Of a DNA stretch of 29,584 nucleotides, positions 8,426-15,471 are shown piece by piece. The position numbers and the translations under genes are program-made. The DNA comes from Pseudomonadota bacterium. Its GTDB lineage: Bacteria > Pseudomonadota > Gammaproteobacteria > Steroidobacterales > Steroidobacteraceae. Within the stretch, counting starts at the first letter, position 1; every line of letters begins with the position of its first letter. The DNA lies in NCBI GenBank assembly GCA_023391815.1, contig JAEWAF010000084.1, positions 1-29,584 on the forward strand, written 5' to 3'. The notes beneath the pieces were generated by a model. That model made no database searches and was not told where the DNA came from. It worked only from the letters and a program-made list of their open reading frames with translations.

Positions 8426-8860
8426 TCAGCCGCGCTCGAGCGTGGGATAGCGCGTGTGCCAGAAACGTTCGTAGTAGATCGGCGCAATGGACGCGAAGCC
8501 CGCCTCATACGCCAGCGTGATCTTCGCTCCTCCGACCAGTTGCACTTCCGCGACCTCGATCTGCACGCGGCCTTCCTGCTTGAAGTCGCCCCACGTGCAC
8601 TTGCGGATCTGCAACGGGGAGAACTCGAAACGCGAGCCGCGGTAGATGCCGAACACACGATTCGTGGTCATGACGTACCAGCGCTGGCCGTCGATGAAGC
8701 AACTGACCACGCACAACTCCTCGGGCTCGAGCTGAATCACTCGGGCCAGCGCGTCGTGGACCATCTCCAGCTGCGTGAAGCGCCAGTTCGACTGCTTCAC
8801 ATGACTGCGGATGTACTGCAGTAACGCGGCGTGGATGACTGAGTGGGGCCAATCGCTCAT
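8426..8860 (-). CDS. Conserved-looking hypothetical protein
   Basis: This 144-residue soluble protein belongs to no family I recognise. The N-terminal 45 residues look helical. The remainder alternates short beta-like stretches (ELCVVSCFIDGQRWYVMTTNRVFGIYRG, VQIEVAEVQLVGGAKITLAYEAG), which resembles a small PH-like or other beta-barrel domain. That resemblance is weak and based on pattern only. Tryptophans and aromatic residues are frequent. There is no signal peptide or membrane helix. It is on the same strand as, and upstream of, the SRPBCC gene, and may be co-transcribed with it. An intrinsic terminator separates it from the HAD gene upstream. Confidence 0.65.
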   Translation of the reverse strand: MSDWPHSVIHAALLQYIRSHVKQSNWRFTQLEMVHDALARVIQLEPEELCVVSCFIDGQRWYVMTTNRVFGIYRGSRFEFSPLQIRKCTWGDFKQEGRVQIEVAEVQLVGGAKITLAYEAGFASIAPIYYERFWHTRYPTLERG

Positions 8861-8896
8861 GGCAAGCCGGGTCCGTGCGGCACTTCCGTGTGGTTC

Positions 8897-8929
8897 AAAA
8901 AGAGAGGGCGGGCATCATATCGCCTGCCC
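8897..8929 (-). terminator. Intrinsic terminator of the M16-M16-HAD operon
   Basis: Read on the minus strand, GGGCAGGC and GCCCGCCC form an eight-pair stem with one A-C mismatch around an eight-base loop. A TCTCTTTTT tract follows. It lies about 65 bases after the stop codon of the HAD hydrolase gene. Confidence 0.7.
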
Positions 8930-8994
8930 GGTTGGCTGTATATAGAGACAGTAATGACATCGTATCGCCCCCTGAAGATCGATCCCGTCGTGGA

Positions 8995-9630
8995 CTAATG
9001 CGAGGCCCGCACGCCGAGCATCGGCTCCAGTGTCGCGCGCAGCGCGGGCAGATTCTGGAAATGAATGCCATGCATGCCGGCGGATATCGAGCCTTGTATG
9101 AATTGCGGATCGTCGTCGATGAATACTGCTTGGTGCGCCGGCACTCTGCAATGTTCGAGGAGCCGCGTGAACACCAGCGCGTCCGGCTTGCGAGCGCCGA
9201 ACTGGTAGCTGGCGTGCAGATTTTTCGTGAATACGCCGCAGACCTCGGGCACCAGTTCCGGGAGTGCTTCGTGTAACAACGCCCCGTTGTTGGTGAGCAA
9301 AGCCAACGCGACGCGATCGCCGAGCGAGCGGGCATATTCCACCATGTCCGGTCGCAGCCGCATGGCGCAGCGGCGTGCGGCGACCCACTGTTCGCGAGAG
9401 AGCTCATATCCGAGCCGTTCGTTGAAGGCCGCGAGATAGGCATCGCCGGTGCGATACGCGCCGGCCTCGGCGGCCCGCTCGAAATCCGAGCCCCAGATCG
9501 CGGCGTGAATGTCAGCTGCGCGGCGAGCAGTCAAACGGGCGAGGTATTGCAGGCGCAGCTCCGGCTCGAAGTCGATCATCACGCCGTCGAAATCGAATGC
9601 CACCAGGCGGATGTCGTGGTCGCTGCTCAT
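8995..9630 (-). CDS. HAD family hydrolase
   Basis: This is a predicted cytoplasmic phosphatase of the haloacid dehalogenase superfamily, 211 residues with an alpha-helical cap. Motif I is FDFDGV with D13 and D15, motif II is the threonine in LLTNN at 113, motif III is K148 in GARKPD, and motif IV is IDDDP at about 171-175. All catalytic positions are intact, so it should be active. The substrate is unknown, with sugar phosphates or phosphoglycolate typical of the group. Its ATG overlaps the stop of the upstream M16 gene by four bases (ATGA type). It is therefore the last gene of the M16 operon, and a terminator follows it. Confidence 0.9.
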   Translation of the reverse strand: MSSDHDIRLVAFDFDGVMIDFEPELRLQYLARLTARRAADIHAAIWGSDFERAAEAGAYRTGDAYLAAFNERLGYELSREQWVAARRCAMRLRPDMVEYARSLGDRVALALLTNNGALLHEALPELVPEVCGVFTKNLHASYQFGARKPDALVFTRLLEHCRVPAHQAVFIDDDPQFIQGSISAGMHGIHFQNLPALRATLEPMLGVRASH

Positions 9631-11039
9631 TGTTTGATCTGGAACTCCGGGTCCGACAGCTTCACTTCAGTCAGCGGACCGTATTTGCGCAGACCATCGC
9701 GAATGGCGTCGCCCTTGCCGATGACTACCAGCACCAGTTGCCGGCTGGTCGGAATCAGTTCATCGATGACGCGCTTGGCGTCCTCGAGAGTCACCGCCGC
9801 GAGTTTGTTGCCGTAGTCGTCGATGTAGCTCTTGTCGAGCCCATAGAACTCCAGCGTCGCCAGCTGATACGCCCATTGCGAGCCCGTCTCCAGACCGAGC
9901 GGATACTGGCCGAGCACATAGCTCTGGGCGGATTGGAGTTGCGCTTGCTCGAGGGCGCCTGAGTGCAGCTGATCGAGCGTGGCGAACGCGAGGTCGATGG
10001 CCTCGATGGTTTTTTCGGTGCGCGTGAACGAGCTCAGCTCCCAGCTGCCGCCCTCGGCCATGCGATCGAAAGAAGAGCTCGCGCCGTAGCTCAAACCGCT
10101 GCGAATGCGCAGCTCGGTGTTGAGCATGGAGGTGAAACGACCGCCGAACAGCGTGTTGACGATATCGAGCGCGGCGCGCCGCGGATCGCCCTTGGCGACG
10201 TTGACATCGCCGGCCCAGAAATAGGATTGAACGGCGTCCGGTGCGTCGACCAAGAGCACCCGGCGCGCGCTCACTTCGGTTTGTTTCGGCACGACTGGCA
10301 GGGGCTGTCCGGCTTTGTGCCAATCGGCGAACGCGCGCGACAGCAATGATTTCAGTTGGGCGGTTTTGAAATCGCCGGCGACCGCGATGATCGCCCGGTC
10401 GGCGCCGACGTTGTCGACGAAGTACTGCCGCACGTCCGAATGTTTGATCGCGGCGAGGCTCGCCTCGCTGCCGCCGACAGAGCGACCATACGGATGCGAA
10501 CCGAACAAGCTGGCCGAGCCGTAGATCGGTGTGAGCCCGGAGCGATCCGAATCCTTCGCGGCACGAATGAATTCGATGGATCGATCGCGCAGCGCTTCGA
10601 ACTGGGCCGGTTCCAGCCGCGGTCGTTGCAACACATCCGCCAGCAATTCGACCATGAGCTTTTGGTCGCGCGCCAGGAACGATCCGGAGACGGAGATGCT
10701 TTCGGTGCTCGCGCCGACGTTGATCGAGCCGCCGACGGATGCAACCGTCTCGGCGAACGTGTTCGCATCGCGCTTGCCGGCGCCTTTCTCGAGCAGGCTG
10801 GCGAGCAGACTGCCCGTGCCGAGGCGATCTGGCGGATCGCTCAGCGCGCCACCGCGAATGACCGCGGTGAATGAGATCAGGGGGACATCGTGACGCTCCA
10901 TCAACAGCAGCGTCGCGCCGTTCGCGAGTTTTACTTTCTCGAAGTTCGGCGTCTTCACGGCGTTGGCGGCGAATGCGACGGGTGCGGTCAGCGAGCAAAC
11001 AGTCGCGACCACGATCACGAATCGGCGCAGGCGGTTCAT
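9627..11039 (-). CDS. M16 peptidase-like subunit lacking zinc ligands
   Basis: This 470-residue exported M16-fold protein starts with a clear Sec signal peptide (about residues 1-25, ending AFAANA). Where the active partner has HFFEH, this protein has S77-L-L-A80-S81 in the segment GTGSLLASLLEKG. All three residues of the HxxEH motif are gone. The C-terminal R/Y substrate-binding region (FGGRFTSMLNTELRIRSGLSYGASS) is kept. This is the pattern of the non-catalytic partner in heterodimeric M16B proteases, analogous to the alpha subunit of mitochondrial processing peptidase. The start overlaps the stop of the catalytic subunit gene by four bases, and the HAD gene overlaps at the other end. Location is predicted to be the periplasm. 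Confidence 0.92.
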   Translation of the reverse strand: MNRLRRFVIVVATVCSLTAPVAFAANAVKTPNFEKVKLANGATLLLMERHDVPLISFTAVIRGGALSDPPDRLGTGSLLASLLEKGAGKRDANTFAETVASVGGSINVGASTESISVSGSFLARDQKLMVELLADVLQRPRLEPAQFEALRDRSIEFIRAAKDSDRSGLTPIYGSASLFGSHPYGRSVGGSEASLAAIKHSDVRQYFVDNVGADRAIIAVAGDFKTAQLKSLLSRAFADWHKAGQPLPVVPKQTEVSARRVLLVDAPDAVQSYFWAGDVNVAKGDPRRAALDIVNTLFGGRFTSMLNTELRIRSGLSYGASSSFDRMAEGGSWELSSFTRTEKTIEAIDLAFATLDQLHSGALEQAQLQSAQSYVLGQYPLGLETGSQWAYQLATLEFYGLDKSYIDDYGNKLAAVTLEDAKRVIDELIPTSRQLVLVVIGKGDAIRDGLRKYGPLTEVKLSDPEFQIKQ

Positions 11040-12394
11040 TTCGCACCTCCCGTCTTCGGCGGCGCTTCATCCGGCGCGGGTGGCGATTCCAATACGCCGA
11101 CGGTGCGATTGGTCGAACGCAACAGCTCGGCCGCGAGCTTCTGAATGTCTTGCTGAGTCACGCTTTCCAGCGCGCGCGGTTCATCGAACAATTTCTGATA
11201 GCCGCCCTGGAGCACCGCGAATGAGCCCAGCGCTTCGGCTTTGCCATTGATGGTCGTGAGTCCCCGCCAGAAATCCGCGAGTGCCTGGCTGCGCGCTCGA
11301 CTCAGCTCGTCCTTGGTCACGCCTTGTTCGACGACTCGCTCGATCTGTCGAGTGAACTCGGCTTCCACCTTTTTCAGATCGCCGTCGGCCGGCAGCGAAA
11401 TCAGAAACCACACCAGACCCGGATCGAAGCCCGCGCTGAAATAGCTATCGGTGGCGATCGCGAGCTTCTGCTCTTCGACCAGCGTGCGATGCAATCGCGA
11501 AGCGTCGCCATCCGTCAGTACGCGAGTCAGCAATTCCAGAGCGGAACGACGCGGATCGGCACCGGCCAGGCCGTGATAAGCGATCTGCATCAGGGGTGTC
11601 TGCGCGTCGACGTTGACCGTGACACGTCGCTCGCCGAGTTGTTCCGGTTCGACGGTCTTCACCGGCCGCGGTGGCGGTTGCGCGGGGATGGGCTCGAAAT
11701 ATTTGCGAGCCAGCGCGAACACATTCTCCGGCTCGACATCGCCGACCAGCACCAGCGTGCAGTTGTTCGGCGCGTAATAGGTCGAAAAGAATCGCTTCAG
11801 ATCGTCGATGGTCCAGGTCCGGATGTCCGAGGGCCAGCCGATGGTGGGGATGTGATACGGATGCGCGACGAAGGCGGTGGCCTGAACCTGTTCCTGGAGC
11901 CGGCCTTGATGACTGTCGTCGACGCGCAGGCGTCGCTCCGAATACACCACGTCGCGCTCGCTTTCGACCACCTTCGGGTCGAACGACAGATTCTGCAGAC
12001 GATCGGCTTCCAGATCGAACACGGTCGCGAGCGCCGAGCGCGGGAACCAGTCCTGATAGACCGTCACATCGTCGCTCGTGAAGGCGTTGTTACGCGCGCC
12101 ACTGGCTTCGAGCACCTGATCGAATTCGCCCGGCGCGCGCGTGCTCGTGCCGTTGAACATCATGTGCTCGAAGAAATGCGCCAGTCCGGTGATGCCAGGG
12201 GCTTCGTTACGACTGCCGACGTGCACCCAGTTGTAGAGCGCGACGTTGGGAATGTCATGGTCCGGCCAGACGATGATCTGCATGCCGTTGGCCAGGGTCG
12301 TGGCACGGACCTCATTGGCACCGGGCACCTGCGCGAAACTCGCCGGCGTCGCTAGCGCCAGCCCCAACAGCAGCAGTCGAGACAACCGGATCAT
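11036..12394 (-). CDS. M16 zinc peptidase, catalytic subunit
   Basis: This 452-residue exported metallopeptidase of family M16B has an N-terminal signal peptide (about 1-21, ending PASFAQ). The inverted zinc motif HFFEH is at 73-77. The third ligand is probably E153 in VVYSERRL, 76 residues after the last histidine as in characterised family members. It should form a clam-shaped heterodimer with the zinc-less partner encoded next, degrading short peptides in the periplasm. The ATG at 12394 has a strong Shine-Dalgarno (AGGAG, about five bases upstream). A CTCC just before it could pair with the GGAG. It is the first gene of the M16-M16-HAD operon, and a strong terminator hairpin lies about 70 bases upstream on the same strand. 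Confidence 0.93.
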   Translation of the reverse strand: MIRLSRLLLLGLALATPASFAQVPGANEVRATTLANGMQIIVWPDHDIPNVALYNWVHVGSRNEAPGITGLAHFFEHMMFNGTSTRAPGEFDQVLEASGARNNAFTSDDVTVYQDWFPRSALATVFDLEADRLQNLSFDPKVVESERDVVYSERRLRVDDSHQGRLQEQVQATAFVAHPYHIPTIGWPSDIRTWTIDDLKRFFSTYYAPNNCTLVLVGDVEPENVFALARKYFEPIPAQPPPRPVKTVEPEQLGERRVTVNVDAQTPLMQIAYHGLAGADPRRSALELLTRVLTDGDASRLHRTLVEEQKLAIATDSYFSAGFDPGLVWFLISLPADGDLKKVEAEFTRQIERVVEQGVTKDELSRARSQALADFWRGLTTINGKAEALGSFAVLQGGYQKLFDEPRALESVTQQDIQKLAAELLRSTNRTVGVLESPPAPDEAPPKTGGAK

Positions 12395-12462
12395 GAAAAC
12401 TCCTCGGCGGGAGCCGGCATGATAACGATCCGCGGCGAGGCGTGGTGTCGCGGGGCTTGGGC

Positions 12463-12501
12463 AAAAAAAGCGCCGCCAGCGGGGAAGAACGCCTGGCGGC
12501 G
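12463..12501 (-). terminator. Strong intrinsic terminator upstream of the M16 operon
   Basis: Read on the minus strand, CGCCGCCAG and CTGGCGGCG form a perfect nine-pair GC-rich stem around a 13-base loop, followed by seven T residues. It points in the same direction as the M16 operon, whose start codon is about 70 bases further on. It must end a transcript from upstream: either the leader of the M16 operon itself (attenuation) or an unannotated small RNA. Confidence 0.8.
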
Positions 12502-12535
12502 TGAGTTCGAACTCAAGGGCTCGCTCGCGAGCTTG
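12502..12535 (-). other. Adjacent dyads: 14-base palindrome and bulged hairpin
   Basis: TGAGTTCGAACTCA at 12502-12515 is a perfect palindrome abutting the terminator stem. Next to it, 12514-12535 folds on the minus strand as CAAG-CTCG, a four-base loop, CGAG, a two-base CC bulge, then CTTG. The elements are contiguous, and look like part of one structured RNA or a cluster of protein-binding dyads. Confidence 0.45.
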
Positions 12536-12748
12536 CTTGGAGGTTCAGCGCATGAATGCCCGCTCTTCAGTGCAACGCCTGTGCCAGGATCTGTAAAAGT
12601 TCTATGCTGTAATGCGCGTTCGCCGAATCAGTCACTTAGCTGGAACGGCATGACGATCGGCCGGCGCTCGGGCTGACACGAAATGTCAGCTTCGGACCGC
12701 TTCGGTGATCCGCGTCACAGCCTGACGCCATTCGCCGACTCACTTTGC

Positions 12749-12777
12749 ATGACTAGCGAGGACCGAGCGTCGATAAT
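12749..12777 (+). promoter_or_regulatory. Candidate sigma-70 promoter for bactofilin
   Basis: A -35-like ATGACT (12749-12754) and a -10-like GATAAT (12772-12777) are separated by 17 bases. They match four and five of six consensus positions. The predicted start of transcription is about 20 bases before the ATG of bactofilin. Confidence 0.45.
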
Positions 12778-12804
12778 CCGCGCTCGCTTTGTCTGGAGAT
12801 GTTC

Positions 12805-13203
12805 ATGGCCGATTCGCCCCGCCGCCGTCTTGCCGATCGTGTGTCCAGCAGCCCGACGTTCATCGGGTCGGGCTCGCGCTTCACGGGCGACCTGGAATGC
12901 GCCAGCGACCTGGTGGTCAGTGGCAGCGTGGTCGGCGACGGCGACGTGCAGGGCGCGCTGACGCTGTCCGATGGCGGACGTTGGGAGGGCGAGATTCGCG
13001 CCGGCAACGCGGTCATCGCCGGCGAGATAGAAGGCTCGGTCACGATCGCGGAAAAGCTGGAGCTGCGGGCGACTGCGCGAATCAAAGGATCGCTCACGGC
13101 CCGCTCCATCGCGGTCGCCAAGGGGGCGATCATCCAAGGCGACATGGCGGTGACCAGCGGCAAGCCGGTCGTGCACTTCGAAGAGAAGCGCGGCGAAAAA
13201 TAA
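12805..13203 (+). CDS. Bactofilin (polymer-forming cytoskeletal protein)
   Basis: This is a small cytoskeletal protein of the bactofilin family, 132 residues long. The core is the right-handed beta-helix repeat pattern typical of the family, with short strands recurring every 17-18 residues (FTGDLECASDLVVSGSVVGD, then GEIRAGNAVIAGEIEG and so on). It is flanked by a polar N-terminus with a basic SPRRRLADR and a charged C-terminal tail. Bactofilins polymerise without nucleotides at the inner membrane and organise cell-wall enzymes and cell shape. I chose the ATG at 12805, with TGGAG six bases upstream. The ATG at 12799 directly abuts that Shine-Dalgarno and is less likely. It converges with the PQQ-dehydrogenase gene, with only seven bases between the stops. 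Confidence 0.93.
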   Translation: MADSPRRRLADRVSSSPTFIGSGSRFTGDLECASDLVVSGSVVGDGDVQGALTLSDGGRWEGEIRAGNAVIAGEIEGSVTIAEKLELRATARIKGSLTARSIAVAKGAIIQGDMAVTSGKPVVHFEEKRGEK

Positions 13204-13210
13204 CGTCGCG

Positions 13211-15457
13211 CTACTGACAGCTCGCCAGGCTGTCGATCCATTGCGAGACCAGCGACACGCCCGCCGTATCGACTGTGGTCGACCCCAACGGCGGCATGCC
13301 TGCTGAATCGCGCCGGTTCATGCGATTCACCACCAGCGAATTGGCCGAGCTGCCCGGCGCGATCAGGCGCGCATTCGCACCCACCCCGAGATCGCCCGAT
13401 CCTGGCACGGCATCGCAGGCGTTGGTCGCGATCAAAGAAGTCGTGTAGCGGAAGTCCAGGTTCGTCGGTGCTGTCGTGCCGGGCCGATGACACTGCGAAC
13501 AGTTCGTGTGCAGGTAAGCGCGAGCGCGTTCGGTGAGCGTGCCGGTGCCGAACGGATCGGGCAGCGACGGCTGGGTCGCTGCGTCCCCGGCCGCCGGGGT
13601 CAGCAGACCGATGTGATTGAAAGTCGTCAGCTGGTTGGCCGAACGATTCGTCTGCGGATAAGTGAACGAGCGATTGAGTTGCGCGGTCTCCAGTCCCAGC
13701 GAGCGACCGGCCGCTTGCGTGTGACAGCCGACGCACTGGCCCTCGCTCGGGAAGATCCAGCTGCGACCGCCGCCGAGATCGCGCACCGCGCCGCCTTCGA
13801 GCAACGTTGCCTGCGTCTGCTCGGCATTCCATTCGTAGCTGAAGCCACCCCACACGCCATCGGGATGACGCATCAACAGACGCGTCTCGATCAGGCGCGT
13901 GCCGATTCGGAAGTTCTTCATCAGCACCGTGCCGCTCGGGAAGCTCCAGCCGCCGTCCGTTCCCACCGTGATGGTCTGGCCGTCGGGCAAGGCGATCCAG
14001 CGATCTTTCTCCGAACCATCGGACCAGAACGGCGCGTTGAGGGTGTAAGGAATGAGACCCGGCGCGGGCTGCTTCGCATCGGTCGAGCTGACACAGCCGG
14101 TCTGGCTCAACTGCCGAGGCGCGGTGTCGACGCCGGCGACGCTGGTGAAGTTGATTCGTTGCAGGGTGCCGCCGTAGTCGACCACATACAGCTCGCCATC
14201 GTTGCCCTGACCGAACGAAGCGATACGGAATTCGGTATCGAGTAGCTGTGTCGGCTCGCGCGGTTGTGGAGCGCTCTCGGCGATCCAGGCCCAGATGCGT
14301 CCGGTACCGAAATCGCCGAACAGATATCGACCCTGCAGGCTGGTGTTTTCTGAGCCGCGATAAACATAGCCGCCGGTGACCGCGCTGCCGAGCGTGTGAT
14401 CGTATTGGGCGATGGGGTCGATGAGCGTGGCCGTGCTACAGCCCGGCGTGCCTGAAGTGTTGAAATCATGCGTGCCTTCGCGGCAGCGCCAGCCGTAGTT
14501 GCCGCCCGGCGTGACTACATCGATTTCTTCTGTATCGGATTGACCGACGTCGCCGAGCCACAGATCGCCGTTGGTGCGATCGAAACTCCAGCGCCATGGA
14601 TTGCGGAAGCCGTAGGCATAGATCTCAGGGCATTCGCCACTGTCGCGTCCGGCTGCCGGACAGAGCGCGTTGCCCGCATAGGGATTGGTCGGCGGAATCG
14701 CGTATGGCGCGGCACCGTTCACGTCGATACGTAACATCTTGCCGAGCATCGTCGTGAGTCGCTGGCCATTGCCGCGATCGCCAGTGGGGTCGCCACCACC
14801 CCCGCCGTCGCCGGTGCCGAAATACAAATATCCATCGGGACCGAAGCCGAGATTGCCGCCGTTGTGATTGTCGAAAGGTTTATCGATGGTGAGCAGAATG
14901 GCTTCGCTCGCCGGATTCAACGTCGCTCCGCCGTCGCTGCTGGTGAACGACGAAACGCGCAACACCAGCGGATTCTCGCCGTGGGTATACGCCAGAAAGA
15001 CTCGACCGTCGGTCGGATAATTGGGATGAAACGCCATGCCCAGCAAGCCGGCCTCGCTGCCGCCGAGCACCTCGGAGCTTTGCGCGCTGACGTCGATGAA
15101 CGTGCTCGCGCTGGTCGGGCTAGTGCCGCTGAACTGCTGGACGATGCCGTTTTGCTGAACGACGTACCAGCGTGAGCTGTCGTTCGGCGCCTGCAGTAAC
15201 GCGACCGGCATCGTGAATGTCAGGCCGGTGAATCGACTCAAGGAAATATCGCTGTCTGCACTGGGTCGCGGCCACGCGATACAAGTAGGATTCGCAGGGC
15301 GCGCGTCGAGGCCGGAACCATCGGTGGCGGTCGGCGTCGGAGCCGCGCTTGGGGGAACGAGGACGATCGCGTGCAGCGGCGGCCCGCTGTGCTCACGATG
15401 GCCGCAGGCTTGTAACAGTCCCAACACCATCAGCAAGGTCGGTAGCGATCGGTTCAT
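13211..15457 (-). CDS. PQQ-type sugar dehydrogenase fused to diheme cytochrome c, lipoprotein
   Basis: This 748-residue exported lipoprotein has a signal peptide ending in the lipobox LLQAC (C18). Residues about 75-430 form a glucose/sorbosone dehydrogenase beta-propeller, recognisable from NHNGGNLGFGPDG at 197-209 with the presumed catalytic H198, and from YGFRNPWRWSFD. The C-terminal part resembles the SO2930-type cytochrome region and has two c-heme motifs, CVGCH at about 575 and CSQCH at about 653. It should oxidise a sugar or alcohol with PQQ in the periplasm and pass electrons to its own hemes. The frame is open a further 73 codons upstream, but the lipoprotein signal fixes the start at 15457 despite a poor Shine-Dalgarno. 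The start lies only 14 bases from that of the divergent GDPD-like gene. Confidence 0.9.
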   Translation of the reverse strand: MNRSLPTLLMVLGLLQACGHREHSGPPLHAIVLVPPSAAPTPTATDGSGLDARPANPTCIAWPRPSADSDISLSRFTGLTFTMPVALLQAPNDSSRWYVVQQNGIVQQFSGTSPTSASTFIDVSAQSSEVLGGSEAGLLGMAFHPNYPTDGRVFLAYTHGENPLVLRVSSFTSSDGGATLNPASEAILLTIDKPFDNHNGGNLGFGPDGYLYFGTGDGGGGGDPTGDRGNGQRLTTMLGKMLRIDVNGAAPYAIPPTNPYAGNALCPAAGRDSGECPEIYAYGFRNPWRWSFDRTNGDLWLGDVGQSDTEEIDVVTPGGNYGWRCREGTHDFNTSGTPGCSTATLIDPIAQYDHTLGSAVTGGYVYRGSENTSLQGRYLFGDFGTGRIWAWIAESAPQPREPTQLLDTEFRIASFGQGNDGELYVVDYGGTLQRINFTSVAGVDTAPRQLSQTGCVSSTDAKQPAPGLIPYTLNAPFWSDGSEKDRWIALPDGQTITVGTDGGWSFPSGTVLMKNFRIGTRLIETRLLMRHPDGVWGGFSYEWNAEQTQATLLEGGAVRDLGGGRSWIFPSEGQCVGCHTQAAGRSLGLETAQLNRSFTYPQTNRSANQLTTFNHIGLLTPAAGDAATQPSLPDPFGTGTLTERARAYLHTNCSQCHRPGTTAPTNLDFRYTTSLIATNACDAVPGSGDLGVGANARLIAPGSSANSLVVNRMNRRDSAGMPPLGSTTVDTAGVSLVSQWIDSLASCQ

Positions 15458-15471
15458 GAGGAGCGAACCTG

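Larger units (their letters stand above)
12395..12804. other. Non-coding interval between M16 operon and bactofilin
   Basis: These 410 bases hold no convincing protein gene. They contain a strong minus-strand terminator (12463-12501), a 14-base palindrome (12502-12515), a bulged hairpin (12514-12535), a seven-base inverted repeat (12672-12690) and a candidate bactofilin promoter (12749-12777). An 85-codon open frame crosses the terminator and lacks coding character. A small RNA or structured leader on the minus strand is possible. Confidence 0.6.

Noticed and set aside
12502..12515. TTCGAA within a stem, like a tRNA T-loop
   Set aside because: The flanks do not form a T-arm with a seven-base loop, and no acceptor, D-arm or anticodon arm can be found nearby.
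12419..12676. 85-codon plus-strand open frame in the non-coding interval
   Set aside because: It crosses a terminator stem and two dyads, has no Shine-Dalgarno, and its product has no recognisable features.
12463..12700. 6S RNA
   Set aside because: The size and rod-like potential fit loosely, but I could not find the closing stem, the central bubble or the usual neighbours. It is left as an unassigned candidate.
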